Part shown: piece by piece, positions 9,636 to 19,136 of the stretch
Numbering within the stretch: the stretch's first letter is position 1
How the letters are laid out: every line of letters starts with the position of its first letter
The notes under the pieces: generated by a model
Databases searched by the model: none
Seen by the model: only the letters and a program-made list of their open reading frames with translations
Told to the model about the DNA's origin: nothing
From: Rattus norvegicus
Lineage: Eukaryota > Chordata > Mammalia > Rodentia > Muridae
DNA: 64,000 nt
NCBI RefSeq assembly: GCF_036323735.1
Contig: NC_086028.1
Location: 38,388,001 to 38,452,000, forward strand
Reading direction: 5' to 3'
Program-made: the position numbers and the translations under genes

Positions 9636-9651
9636 CATAATTGAGTTTTGT

Positions 9652-9808
9652 AGGGTGGCGACACACACCTTTAACGGCAGCATATGTAGAGGCAGGGACT
9701 GGGATGCAAGTGGATCTCTGTGAGGTCCTGGTTGGCCTGGTCTATAACTATAGCAAGTTCCAGACCAATCAGAACGACATAGTGAGGTCCTGTCTCAAAA
9801 AGACAAAA
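9652..9808 (+). mobile_element. B1 SINE
   Basis: GTAGGGTGGCGACACACACCTTTAACGGCAGC...GTTGGCCTGGTCTATAACTATAGCAAGTTCCAG...TGAGGTCCTGTCTCAAAAAGAC. Diverged; its A-tail became the landing site of the next ID element. Confidence 0.65.
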
Positions 9809-9810
9809 AA

Positions 9811-9900
9811 GGGGCTGGGGATTTAGCTCAGTGGTAGAGCGCTTGCCTAGCAAGTGCAAGGCCCTGGGTTTGGTCCCCAGCTCCGAAAAAAAAAAAAAAA
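9811..9900 (+). mobile_element. ID (BC1-type) SINE
   Basis: GGGGCTGGGGATTTAGCTCAGTGGTAGAGC with A box, GGTTTGGTCCCC B box and an A-tail. It is flanked by a short AAAAAGACAA duplication shared with the preceding B1 tail. A nearly intact young copy; no sign that it is a transcribed gene. Confidence 0.9.
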
Positions 9901-9904
9901 GACA

Positions 9905-10345
9905 ATAAAAATAAACAAGTGGGTTTTCGTCAAGATGTCTTCCCAGCCGAGACATACTGACCGTTGTGATTTCTTCCTGTTTACCCACACACTCTCTAGT
10001 CTTTACTGCAAATCCCCATTTCCCGGCTGGTCCTTCCCTCTCTCACCACAAGCCTCCCTTCTCTCTCATGTCTTATCGTATGTTATTTATAAGTAGCCTT
10101 GGATAACTGTAAAGTTAGATCTACCGCTGAGAGAAAGTACAGCGTTTTATCTCTCCTTTCCCTTCCGTCACCATCTGTGTTTTCCTCCTTCACGTTCCTG
10201 TTCCGTGCCCGTGCCTGTGCACGTTTGAACCTGGGTTCCTCAAATGAGAGAAAGCATGCAATATTAGTCTGGGTCTGGCTTATTTTGCTCAACAAGATGA
10301 TCTTCAGTTAAATCTATTTTCCTGGAAATAATGTAATTTTATTTG
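9905..10345. other. Unique intergenic sequence
   Basis: Pyrimidine-biased unique sequence with no repeat or gene recognised. Confidence 0.35.
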
Positions 10346-10349
10346 TTTG

Positions 10350-10465
10350 TTTGGTTTGGTTTTTAGGGACAGGGTTTCTCTATGTAGCTCTGGCTGTCCT
10401 GGAACTTGCTCTGTAGACCAGGCTGGCCTTGAACTCAGAGATTCGTCTGCCTCCCGACTGCTGGA
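10350..10465 (-). mobile_element. B1 SINE, antisense, partial
   Basis: + strand: TTAGGGACAGGGTTTCTCTATGTAGCTCTGGCTGTCCTGGAACTTGCTCTGTAGACCAGGCTGG; the far end is truncated. A partial B1 in the other direction follows at about 10500-10600. Confidence 0.75.
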
Positions 10466-10600
10466 AAATTTAATTCTTTATGGGGAAGCAAAACTGTTGT
10501 GTTGGGCCTGCATTCTCAGCATTTAGGAGGCCGAGGTTGGGCTAGCTTGGAGTACACAGGAAATTCCAGATCAACTAGACTACAGTGAGAAAGAGGCAGC

Positions 10601-11279
10601 GGCATGTTTTGTGTGTATACACAGTTTTGTTTTTTTTCTCTTTTTCCTGGTTTGTCTGTTGATGGACATCTTGCCTGGTCCCATATCTTGGCCGTCGTGA
10701 GCCATGCATCGGGGCCTGCCGAGTGCTGACTCAGGTTCCTTCCGTGTGTACAGGGCTGGTCCCACGAATCACATGGTAGTCTACTTTTAGTAATGAGGAA
10801 CCTCTGTTATTTCCACAGCTGGCTGCCCCCGTTCACATTCTCACCCATAGTGATGAGGGTTCCCTTTTCCTCAGCTAGGTTTCCTCATCTCCCGCTCTTT
10901 CTACAGTAGCATTTTGTTGGATTGGGTTGGATATTTGCCTGTGGGAGTGGGGCGGAGGAGGGGGCAGCTGGGATCAGAGGCGCGTGATGCCTTGCTCTAA
11001 AAACCAACATTAAATGTATGACATAATGGGTTTTGATAGGGCACTTTCAAACATGTCTACGATGTACTTTGATGACATTGTCCCGTCTTGTCATCGCATA
11101 CACTGAGAACAGCATCAAATACCTGCTGTTGTTTATTTGCAATGCTAAGGACCGGATCCAGGACCATGCGGCCAGTGGGCAACACTCCACCATCAGGCTG
11201 CGTTGCTGGCCCCCAAAATGTTAGTTTTGTTTTTCATCACGAAACATTCCTTATTTCATTTTTAACATCTATTTATTTT
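10601..11279. other. Mostly unique intergenic sequence
   Basis: No gene or definite repeat. Bases 11200-11275 are AT-rich. Confidence 0.35.
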
Positions 11280-11400
11280 AAAACAAGGTCTAACATCTGC
11301 CTTCTGTGAAGAACTTTCTAGCCACACACTCAGAGATCCACCTGCCTCAGCCTCGAGAGTGCTAGGATTGAAGGCATTCACCGCCACCGCCACCGGTTAG
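11280..11400 (-). mobile_element. B1-like remnant, antisense
   Basis: AAACAAGGTCTAACATCTGCC...CAGAGATCCACCTGCCTCAGCCTC...GTGCTAGGATTGAAGGCATTC: the B1 layout with heavy divergence. Confidence 0.4.
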
Positions 11401-11584
11401 TCACAAAGGCTCTATGTCAGCAGTTTAAAGACATGAATCGGAGAGCACTTGCTGACAAGCCTGAGTTCAAACCTCAGGATGCACACGATGGGAAGAGAGA
11501 ACGTTGTGCTCTTACACACACACATGACTGCTGTGGCATGTGTGTCCACACAAACAAACAAGTGCTTTCAAAATAATGTAACTC

Positions 11585-11830
11585 GGAGACTGGGGAGATG
11601 GTTCCATCAGTAAAGTGCTTGCTCTGTAAGCGCAAGGACCTGAGTGTGGATCCTCTCAGTGCCCAAAAAGGCCAAACAAAATGGCCGATACCTGTAAACC
11701 CAGAGCTAGTGAGGCAGGAATAACAGGGTTTCCGGGGCTTGCCAGCCAGCTCTCTCTAGCTAAAGCTCTCTCCTCTAGCCCTGGCTTCTAGGAGAGGTTC
11801 TGTCTCAAACCACCACCACCAAACCAAAAT
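11585..11830 (+). mobile_element. B4/ID_B1-like SINE
   Basis: GGAGACTGGGGAGATGGTTCCATCAGTAAAGTGCTTGC...GACCTGAGTGTGGATCCTC head, then a B1-like half (CCGATACCTGTAAACCCAGAGC...GGTTCTGTCTCAAACC). Confidence 0.5.
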
Positions 11831-11954
11831 AAAATTGTGGAAACTGATACAGTAAGATACTCTGCCAACCCATGACCTCCACTCACATTGCCTATCTGTG
11901 TACCCAAACACAAATGTGCTCACACACACTAACATGGACACATGGACACAAATG

Positions 11955-11994
11955 TACGCACGCGCGCGCGCGCGCGCGCCCACACACACACACA
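11955..11994. repeat. (CG)n(CA)n compound dinucleotide run
   Basis: Alternating CG from about 11960 to 11979, then CA to 11994. A pure alternating purine-pyrimidine run of this kind can adopt Z-DNA and is unusual for CpG-poor intergenic DNA. Confidence 0.9.
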
Positions 11995-12069
11995 AAATAT
12001 AAAGATGTGACTCTCTTTGCTTCTAAGAGTGAGACTCACTTTCCAGATTTGACCCTTTAGTCACAAAGG

Positions 12070-12780
12070 GTCATTTTTTTCCAGAAGTGTTTGTGTGTTT
12101 GCAACAAAGTCTCATGTAGCCCAATCTGGCCTACAAACTTGCTTGGTGTTGTAGCAAAGGATAGCCCTTAAGTTTCTGATCTTCCTGTGATCACCTCCCA
12201 ACTGCCAGGATTACAGGTGTACCACTTTGGTGGGTAGTGATTGTCAGCTTGACAGTGTGCACATACACACACACTAATGATAATAAATTACCTTACAGCA
12301 AAGTAATAGGCTTCCATATGGGATTTTCACATATGTTTCATTTGATCCTCTTCTACCCCTACATACACATACACCACCCCCCACACACGTATGTACCTAT
12401 TGGCATATATACACATATAGACATATGTAACATATATATTACATGTACTCATTTAATAAATTGACTATTGTGCTATAAGAATATTTTATTGTATTTTAAT
12501 TAATTAATTAAATTTTTATCTTGAGACAGAGTCTACTATGCAGACCAGACCAGCCTCAAACCCATAAAGATCAGTCTACCTTTGCTTCCCAGGTGCTAGA
12601 ATTAAAGGTGTGTGACTCATCAAATTGACTAATATCATTTTTTTTTTGAAACAAGATATCATGTAGCCCAGACTAACCTCCGACTTAACCTTGTAACGGA
12701 AATGACTTTAAAGCCCTGATCCTCCTGCCTTTACCTCCCAAGCTCTGGGATTGCCAGTGGAATCGCTGTGCCTGACTAGT
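12070..12780 (-). mobile_element. Three B1 remnants, antisense
   Basis: 12070-12230, 12510-12620 and 12645-12780 each show the reversed B1 order: CAAAGTCTCATGTAGCCCAATCTGG...ATTACAGGTG; TTGAGACAGAGTCTACTATGCAGACCAG; GAAACAAGATATCATGTAGCCCAGAC. The DNA between them is AT-rich, with CA/TACA repeats at 12360-12450. Confidence 0.5.
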
Positions 12781-13073
12781 TTTGCAAACATTCTTTGTGC
12801 ATTCTAGACACAAATACTTTGGCAGGTATGCATTTATAAATATCTCCTCCCATTCTGTAGCCGCCTCCACAATTGAGTCAGCTGTTTGGCTTCCCTGCCA
12901 CACTCTGCCCGGATTACATCCTACTGTGTGAGCTGTTGTCCCTCCACCCTGGTTCACCCCTCCTACATCCGCACCCTACTCTGATTATGGAACAGTCCTC
13001 TCCTTCTCTCTGGTCTCATTGCAGCCCACTCTGCACGAAGCAGTCAGTGAGCTTCTTAAAGAGCACACCTCAG

Positions 13074-13300
13074 GCTGGAGAGATGACTCAGCAGTTAAGA
13101 GAACACGACTCTTGTAGGAGACCTGAGCTGGGATCCCAGGACCCATGAAACGCAGCCACAACCACTTGTAACTCCAGCTCCAGGAGGATCCAGTGTCTTC
13201 GGCCTCCACGGGCATTTGTGCTCATGTGTACATATTTATATACAAAACCGTGTATATGCACATAATTTTAAATAATAAAATATTAAAATAAAATATTAAA
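13074..13300 (+). mobile_element. B2/B3 SINE
   Basis: CAGGCTGGAGAGATGACTCAGCAGTTAAGAGAAC...GATCCCAGGACCCATG...CCAGTGTCTTCGGCCTCCACGGGCATTTGTGC...AATAATAAAATATTAAAATAAAA. Complete in outline. Confidence 0.7.
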
Positions 13301-13399
13301 AGATAAAGGGAAAGCACATTGCAGCGATTCTCTCCTGCACACGGTATCCTTTCAAAGTCTTTGCATTCTTTTATGGTTTTGTTATTATTTTTAATTAAA

Positions 13400-13668
13400 T
13401 TGTGTTTTTAGATTTTATTTTTATTTGTGTGTGTGTGTGTCTGTGTCTGTGCATATGAGTGCTGGTTCCAGAGGAGGCCAGAAAAGGACTTCAGATCCAT
13501 CCCCTGGGGGTGGAGTTACAGGTGCTGTGACTTGAACTTCAGGCCTTTGCAAGAGCAGCCAGAATTCTTACCTATTGAACATCTCTCCATGTTGTTCTTT
13601 CAGTAAATTATCATTCATCATCATTGTCATCGTCGTCACCATCACCACACACCATCACCATCATCAAT
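13400..13668 (-). mobile_element. B3-like SINE, antisense, plus (ATC)n repeat
   Basis: 13400-13595: AT-rich tail, GTGTGTGTGT, GAGGAGGCCAGAAAAGG, then TGAACATCTCTCCATG. 13617-13668: imperfect ATC/ACC trinucleotide run. A further antisense SINE-like stretch runs to about 13830 and a B1 remnant covers 13840-13970. Confidence 0.5.
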
Positions 13669-14109
13669 TAGTGTGTGTACATGCAATTCCTCCATATGGA
13701 GGTTGGAGGACAATTTTGTGCAGTCAGACCTCTCCTCCCACCTTTGCATGGGTTCCTGGGATCAAACACAAGTTGCCAAGCTTGTGTGGGAAATGCCTTT
13801 ACCTACTGATCCATCCATCTGATTCTACTGCTCACTTTGAGACAGGAATTTAACGAGGCTAGTTAAATGAGTCTCTAGGCTGGCCTGAGACTCATTATGT
13901 AGCCAAAGATAGACTTGAATTTCTGGGCCTCTACCTCCCAAGTACTGGGATTACAAACAGCCACCAGCATAGTAAATGTATACAGTACTGACTAACAATC
14001 TGACAAGCCATACACAGTCCCCAGCACTCTTTGTTTTCTGAAACAGGGTCTTGCATAGCCCAGGCTAGCCTTAAACTTGCTGGGTAGCTGAAGTGGAAAC
14101 TTCTAGTTC

Positions 14110-14815
14110 TTTGGAAAATTAGTTATGACAGATGATGCTTTGTTAGGACACCCAGGTGAAAGGACGTCTTGCTAAAGCAACCACATGAAAGACTGTTTTC
14201 CTGAAGCAGACACAGGTGAAAGGATGTTTGGATACAGCAGACACGTGAAAGGACCCTTGATAAAGGAGTATAAATACGACCCCACAGTGGGAGACTGGGC
14301 ATTGGTTTGGTTTTTCTCTGTCTGACTATTCTTTGCTAAAGACACACATCTATCGTTTCACCTTACATAGCATTGTTGAGCTCACCTTGTGGTCATGCTA
14401 CCACTGAGAGAAACTCGCCCAAGAACTGCTCCTGGGGTTCCTGAGTTTCCTGAGGTTCTTGCAGCAGCTTGCTGCTTCCACAGCCATGCCTCAGGCCAAT
14501 TGATGAGCCTGGAAGTTTCTTCAAGATTGAACTACAGCTGCCTGGTGTCTGCTTGCTGAAAGGACTGGACTGTAGCTGCTGGTTCGTGCCTGGGTCTGCT
14601 TGCCTAGAGGACTGGTCTGAAGCTGCTGAATCATGTTGGTGTTTGCTATGGGATTGAACTGCTTGCTGCCCAAGAATATCGAGCTCACCCCCAAAGAACT
14701 ATTGTTGAACAGGCCCACTTTCCCCCTATCCTAATAACTTTCTCTTCCACTGCCTCTCCTGGGTGGTGGACTAGAGGAGAGCTTGAACCCTTATTAAAAG
14801 TAAGTTGCAAAGAAT
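14110..14815 (+). mobile_element. Probable old solitary LTR with short direct repeats and TATA box
   Basis: Four units of about 30 bp at roughly 14147-14265 share the pattern GACAC..GTGAAAGGA..T..TAAAGCA. A TATA-like GTATAAATAC follows at 14268-14277, then about 540 bp of unique-looking sequence. Repeated upstream elements before a TATA box suit a retroviral-type U3. No TG...CA ends or flanking duplication could be fixed and there is no coding body. Family not named. Confidence 0.4.
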
Positions 14816-15290
14816 TTATGCCTACAGGTAGCCAAGGATGATCTTACATTTCTATCAGAAATGCCTCCTGCCTCTGCTCCCTGAGTGCTGTGACTGACTA
14901 TAGGTGGTGCCATCACATACAAGTAAGCCTTCCATTCCCTTGCCATAAAGCCTAGTGCTCAGGAATAGGTCCCAAGGCCCCACCTGGTCTGGGCCTGCTT
15001 ACCTCGCTGGCTCGTTTTACCCATGTCCCCATGCCCTCCATGTAGCAACGGTGGTCTGGCTGTCACCCCAGGGCTTTGTACTGCCCATCCCTTCAGTTTG
15101 GAATGTTCTTCTGATGATCCTTCTGTCAGGGAGCTAAAAGGTCACCCTCCTCAGAGAGACATTCCTTAGACCCCAAATTTAAGGTGGCCTTCTTTATACT
15201 ATCATATTATCTTATTGTTATAAATGTGTGACAGTTTTCTTGTCTGATAAATGACTAAACCTACCTGTGCTGGAAAATTAGTTTCAAGAA
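14816..15290. other. Intergenic, no clear feature
   Basis: Possible B1 remnant at the start (GGTAGCCAAGGATGATC...CTCCCTGAGTGCTGTGAC); otherwise unique. Confidence 0.3.
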
Positions 15291-15740
15291 CAGGGTTAAA
15301 TAGATGGCCCAGTGGTAAAGAGGACTGACTGCTCTTCCAGAGGACCTGGGTTCAATTCCCAGCACCCACACAGTGGCTCACAACAGTCTACACCAGTGGT
15401 TCTCAACCTCCTGAATGCTGTGACCCCTCAATGCAGTTCCTCATGTTGACTCTTAACCATAAAGTTATTTTTGTTGCTACTTCACAACTGTAACTTTGTT
15501 ACTGTTATGAATTAAAATGTCAACATCGGATATGCAGAATATTTGATATGTGACTTCTGTGAAAGGGTAGTTTGACTCCCACAGCAGTCTCTACCCACAG
15601 ATTCAGAACCACTGATCTATAACTCCCATTTCTAGGAGATCCAATACCCTCTCTGATCTCCACAGATACCAGGTACACACATGGTACACAGACATACATG
15701 CAGACAAAACACATATACACATAAATTAAAGTTTTCATTG
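15291..15740 (+). mobile_element. B2/B3 SINE interrupted by a DNA transposon
   Basis: Left half 15291-15393: GGTAAAGAGGACTGACTGCTCTTCCAGAGG...CAGTGGCTCACAACAGTCTACAC. Right half 15615-15740: ATCTATAACTCCCATTTCTAGGAGATCC...ACATAAATTAAAG. The halves resume the normal B2/B3 order across the inserted element. Confidence 0.75.
15394..15614 (+). mobile_element. hAT-type non-autonomous DNA transposon (URR1-like)
   Basis: 221 bp with terminal inverted repeats: left CAGTGGTTCTCAACCT, and the right end read inversely as CAGTGGTTCTGAATCT (14 of 16 identical). The flanking 8-mers GTCTACAC and ATCTATAA agree at 5 of 8, consistent with a decayed 8-bp hAT duplication. The interior has no ORF. The sequence resembles the rodent repeat I know as URR1 (hAT-Charlie); that name is from memory. 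Confidence 0.75.
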
Positions 15741-15744
15741 TTTT

Positions 15745-15870
15745 GTTTTTGGAGGCAGGGTTCCTCTGACTGTTCTGGAACTTGTTCTGTAGATCAGACC
15801 GGCCTTGAAGTCAGAGATCAGCCTGTCTCTGCCTCTGCCTCCAGCATTTAACTGTACCACCACTGCCCAG
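15745..15870 (-). mobile_element. B1 SINE, antisense
   Basis: TGTTTTTGGAGGCAGGGTTCCTCTGACTGTTCTGGAACTTGTTCTGTAGATCAGACCGGCCTTGAAGTCAGAGATC, the reversed B1 order. Confidence 0.7.
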
Positions 15871-16083
15871 GTTAAATCAATTTTTTAAAACACAGGCACA
15901 CTGAGATCATAGCTCATTGACACCATGCCCACTTCATAAACTCTTGCTGAGCGGCTGGGCCCGTCACACACTTCTGCACCTGGCACCTGGCGGGGTAAAT
16001 GTTTGTTCTCTGCGTTAATCACAGTATCCATCAGTCCCCATGCATGATCAGTAGCCTTCCCTGGGCTAGAAAAGATGAACGTG

Positions 16084-16272
16084 GGCTGGAGAGATGGCTC
16101 AGCGGTTAAGAGCACCCGACTACTCTTCCAGAGGTCCTGAGTTCAATTCCCAGCAACCACATGGTGGCTCACAACCATCTGTAATGGGATCTGATGCCCT
16201 ATTCTGGTGTGTCTGATGACAGCTACAGTGTACTTATATATAATAAATGAATAAATCTTAAAAAAAAAAAAA
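16084..16272 (+). mobile_element. B2 SINE, near intact, with target-site duplication
   Basis: GGCTGGAGAGATGGCTCAGCGG through GTGTACTTATATATAATAAATGAATAAATC and an A-tail. Perfect 16-bp duplications AGAAAAGATGAACGTG at 16068-16083 and 16273-16288. Probably one of the younger B2 copies in the window. Confidence 0.95.
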
Positions 16273-16500
16273 AGAAAAGATGAACGTGCAGGAAACTAAC
16301 AAGAGGAAAAAACCTGCAGGAAAGAATGAGAGGGGAGGGGCCGAGGGCACGGCTCAGTGGGCTCAAGTCCCCAGCACTAGACATAAAGAGTCAGACGTAG
16401 CTACAACTGTCTGTCACCCCAGCAGAGAGGGGCAGAAACAGTAATAGCCCAAGAGCTCCCTGGTCAGGTAGCCTAGCTGAACCGGCTGCTTTTGGTTCTT

Positions 16501-16593
16501 TTTTTTTTTTTTTTTTCCTTCGGAGCTGGGGACCGAACCCAGGGCCTTGCACTTCCTAGGCAAGCACTCTACCACTGAGCTAAATCCCCAACC
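16501..16593 (-). mobile_element. ID SINE, antisense, with target-site duplication
   Basis: T-run then CGGAGCTGGGGACCGAACCC...GAGCTAAATCCCCAACC. Perfect 15-bp duplications CTGCTTTTGGTTCTT at 16486-16500 and 16594-16608. Confidence 0.93.
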
Positions 16594-16677
16594 CTGCTTT
16601 TGGTTCTTATTGGAGAGAGCGATAGGGGAAAACACCAATGACCTCCTTGGGCCTCCACATGTGTACATTGCGCTCTT

Positions 16678-16678
<1 letters not shown>

Positions 16679-16709
<31 letters not shown>
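16679..16709. repeat. (CA)n microsatellite
   Basis: About 15 uninterrupted CA units. Confidence 0.95.
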
Positions 16710-16710
<1 letters not shown>

Positions 16711-16975
16711 AAATAACAAATACCATTTTTAAAAAAGAGCTAGAAGAGATCAGTTGATCCAGCGCATCCTGGAGGCTTTGTGACCCAATGACAATAACCC
16801 TGTCTTGGTGCAAGTCTGCTACCCCAGGGGTAGTCGAACATATGTTGACTGCTGGGGCTGTCAGGCCCATGTAGAATGCATGAAATCTGATGGTGAAGTT
16901 AACAACACAGCCCACAGGTTTCCTAGCCCTGTTTTTAATATTGTGGTTTATATGAGTGCATGTGTGCATCGTGCA

Positions 16976-17026
16976 TATGTATGTATGTATGTATGCATGC
17001 ATGCATGTATGTATATATGTATGTAA
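16976..17026. repeat. (ATGT)n/(ATGC)n tetranucleotide repeat
   Basis: GTATGTATGTATGTATGC then ATGCATGC and ATGTATGTATATATG; imperfect after the first units. Confidence 0.85.
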
Positions 17027-17436
17027 GTGGATATGTGCTCTTATGAGTGTGTCTAAACCTGTTTGTGCTTGTGATTTCCAGTACCACCTTCTATCTCCTC
17101 CCATCTTATTTATTTGTTTTAGAGACAGTGTATCTCACTGAACCTAGAGCTCACAGACTGGCTAGACTGGCTGGCCAGTGAGTCCCAGGTTCTACCCATC
17201 CCAGTTTCCCAGCACCAGGGCACAGGTGTGTCCAGGTTTTCTAATGGGTGCTGGGAACCTGAATCCAGTCCTTCTACTTGTACAATAGGCACGTTGCTCA
17301 ATGAGCTGTCTTCCCGACTCTGTCTTCTCAGGACACTCAGGCTGGCCCAGAACTCTTAATCCTTCAGCCTCTACGTCCCAAGATAGGATGACTCTTGTCA
17401 CCTTCCAAGTGCTGGGGTTACAGGTGTTCACCACAT

Positions 17437-17700
17437 TCCTCCTCTTTCTCCTCTTCTTTTTCTTCCTCCTCCTCTTCTTCCTCCTCCACTTCTTCCTCCT
17501 ATTCTTCCTCCGCCTCTACCTCCTCTTCCTTCTCCTCTTCTTGGTTTTTCAGGGCAGTATTTCTCTTTGTAGCTCTGGCTGTCCTGGGACTCGTTCTGTA
17601 GATCAGGCTGGTCTCAAACTCACAGAGATCTGTCTGCCTCTGCCTCTGCCTCTGCCTCTGCCTGCTAGGATTAAAGGTGTGCACCTCCACTACCTGGTAT
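17437..17700 (-). mobile_element. Pyrimidine (TCC/TTC)n tract and adjacent B1 SINE, antisense
   Basis: 17437-17541 is nearly all C/T (mixed CTT/CCT triplets). 17545-17700 is a reversed B1: CAGGGCAGTATTTCTCTTTGTAGCTCTGGCTGTCC...AGATCAGGCTGG, with a (CTCTGC)n expansion at 17633-17660. The tract sits where the B1 A-tail should be. A long purine strand of this type can form triplex DNA. Confidence 0.75.
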
Positions 17701-19009
17701 TCTTCTCTTTATGGTGCTGGAGGGAACGGTCCTCCATAGGCCTAGCCCCTCAACTCGATCTGAAGCCTCTAAGTCCAGGGGGCTAGCTCAGGGGAACCAC
17801 GGATGTGCTTGCATCCACTGACATGGACAAGGGCTCACCCTGTCATGCATATCTTCTTGGGGTCATGTGGACAATAAAAGGGTGGGAACCTTCATGAGAA
17901 CTGTTGTTCCTTAGCAGTTACCTTAAAAAAAAAAAAACCCATCTCCACCTTTGCCTGGGTCCTGGCCTTTCTGGCATCTGTTCAAAGGCCATTTAGCAGG
18001 AAGTAGATGCTGTTTACCAGGCTGCACCTGCCTATCTGCTTTAGCCAAAGTCCGCCTTCCATGCCTGCCCTTCACGCCAGCTTGGCAGCATTAGCCCCAT
18101 GCCTTTTTCTCTTCTCTCACCCCCTAGACCTGCCTCCCAAAAAGGGGAAGCATAGTTCTCTAAAGTTGCCAATAGGGGGTGCTGTTGCAACAGGGGATGA
18201 AGTTCAGGGGTCTAAGGCGGGAGAGCTCAGGTAGACCTGAGGGCACTGTAGTTTTGCTGGACAACAGAGAGACTGTGGACCCATAAGCAAGCCCCACCCA
18301 GCAGCGGAGGCCACCTTCTTCTCCCTACCCTCTGCCATACCCACAGAGCCAGGGTGCAAAGGGCAAGACTGAGCAATCTTCAGGCATCACATTAGCCTCT
18401 AGCTGTGATCCCCAATTACTAGGGCATTCCTGGGACAAACTGAGACCTTTTGACCTCTTGCTCTACTCTCTAAGTCATGTCCCTGGATCCCCAGTCTTAG
18501 GCCTTGGCCAAGCTATGTCTGCCTGCACCCAGGGCAAGGTTCATGGGCTCTCTCATGGAACTTCTCCCAGAATGGGGAGGCAGTGCTCCTGCCTTTCCTA
18601 CATCCCGACCACACTCAAATCCCTGTCTTCTGAATCCGATCGAGGTACCTCAAGCATTTGCAAACCCAAGACTTGCAGGGGCAGCAGATGAGATGGTCAG
18701 AAGATTAAATTGTCTTTGCCAGCCTGCCTGCCTGAGTTTGAACTCTAGCCCCGAGTGGTAGGAGAGCGCCTACTCTGCTAAGTTGTCCTCTTAACTGGCA
18801 CACATGCATGCAGGTGCCCTCCGCTCACCCTCAAATAAACATGTGGATGTGATTGGTTTTGGGGTTTTTTGTTTGTTTTAATAAAAAAGATAAAACAAAC
18901 CAACAAACCAAGCCACATCCTTAACTCTCCAGGGAGGGTCACTTGAACTGTCTGCTGCTACCCATCCCACCTCTAGGGTGCAGTAAGGTCCTGAACTAGA
19001 GTGAGGCAT
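17701..19009. other. Mostly unique intergenic sequence
   Basis: No gene recognised. A weak SINE-like stretch lies at 18700-18840. Repeat density is lower here than in the first 17 kb. Confidence 0.4.
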
Positions 19010-19024
19010 CTAGAACAAACTTTT

Positions 19025-19121
19025 TTTTTTTTTTTTATTCTTTTTTTCGGAGCTGGGGACCGAACCCAGGGCCTTGCGCTTGCTAGGCAAGCGCTCTACC
19101 ACTGAGCTAAATCCCCAGCCC
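19025..19121 (-). mobile_element. ID SINE, antisense, with target-site duplication
   Basis: T-rich tail with an internal ATTC, then CGGAGCTGGGGACCGAACCC...TAAATCCCCAGCC. Perfect 15-bp duplications CTAGAACAAACTTTT at 19010-19024 and 19122-19136. Confidence 0.93.
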
Positions 19122-19136
19122 CTAGAACAAACTTTT

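Noticed and set aside
9811..9900. tRNA-Ala gene or BC1 RNA gene
   Set aside because: A and B boxes are present, but the A-tail and duplication mark it as an ID retroposon; the true BC1 gene is a single locus with its own flanks, not recognised here.
14147..14265. CRISPR-like spaced direct repeats
   Set aside because: Units are contiguous and diverged, in mammalian DNA, upstream of a TATA box; LTR repeats explain them.
16607..17104. 165-codon minus-strand ORF
   Set aside because: Built from the (CA)n and ATGT repeats (His/Thr and Val/Cys runs).
17301..17786. 161-codon + strand ORF
   Set aside because: Mostly the pyrimidine tract (Leu/Phe/Ser runs) and an antisense B1 SINE.
18169..18181. CTCF-like CCAATAGGGGGTG
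   Set aside because: Two mismatches in the core; too weak to list.
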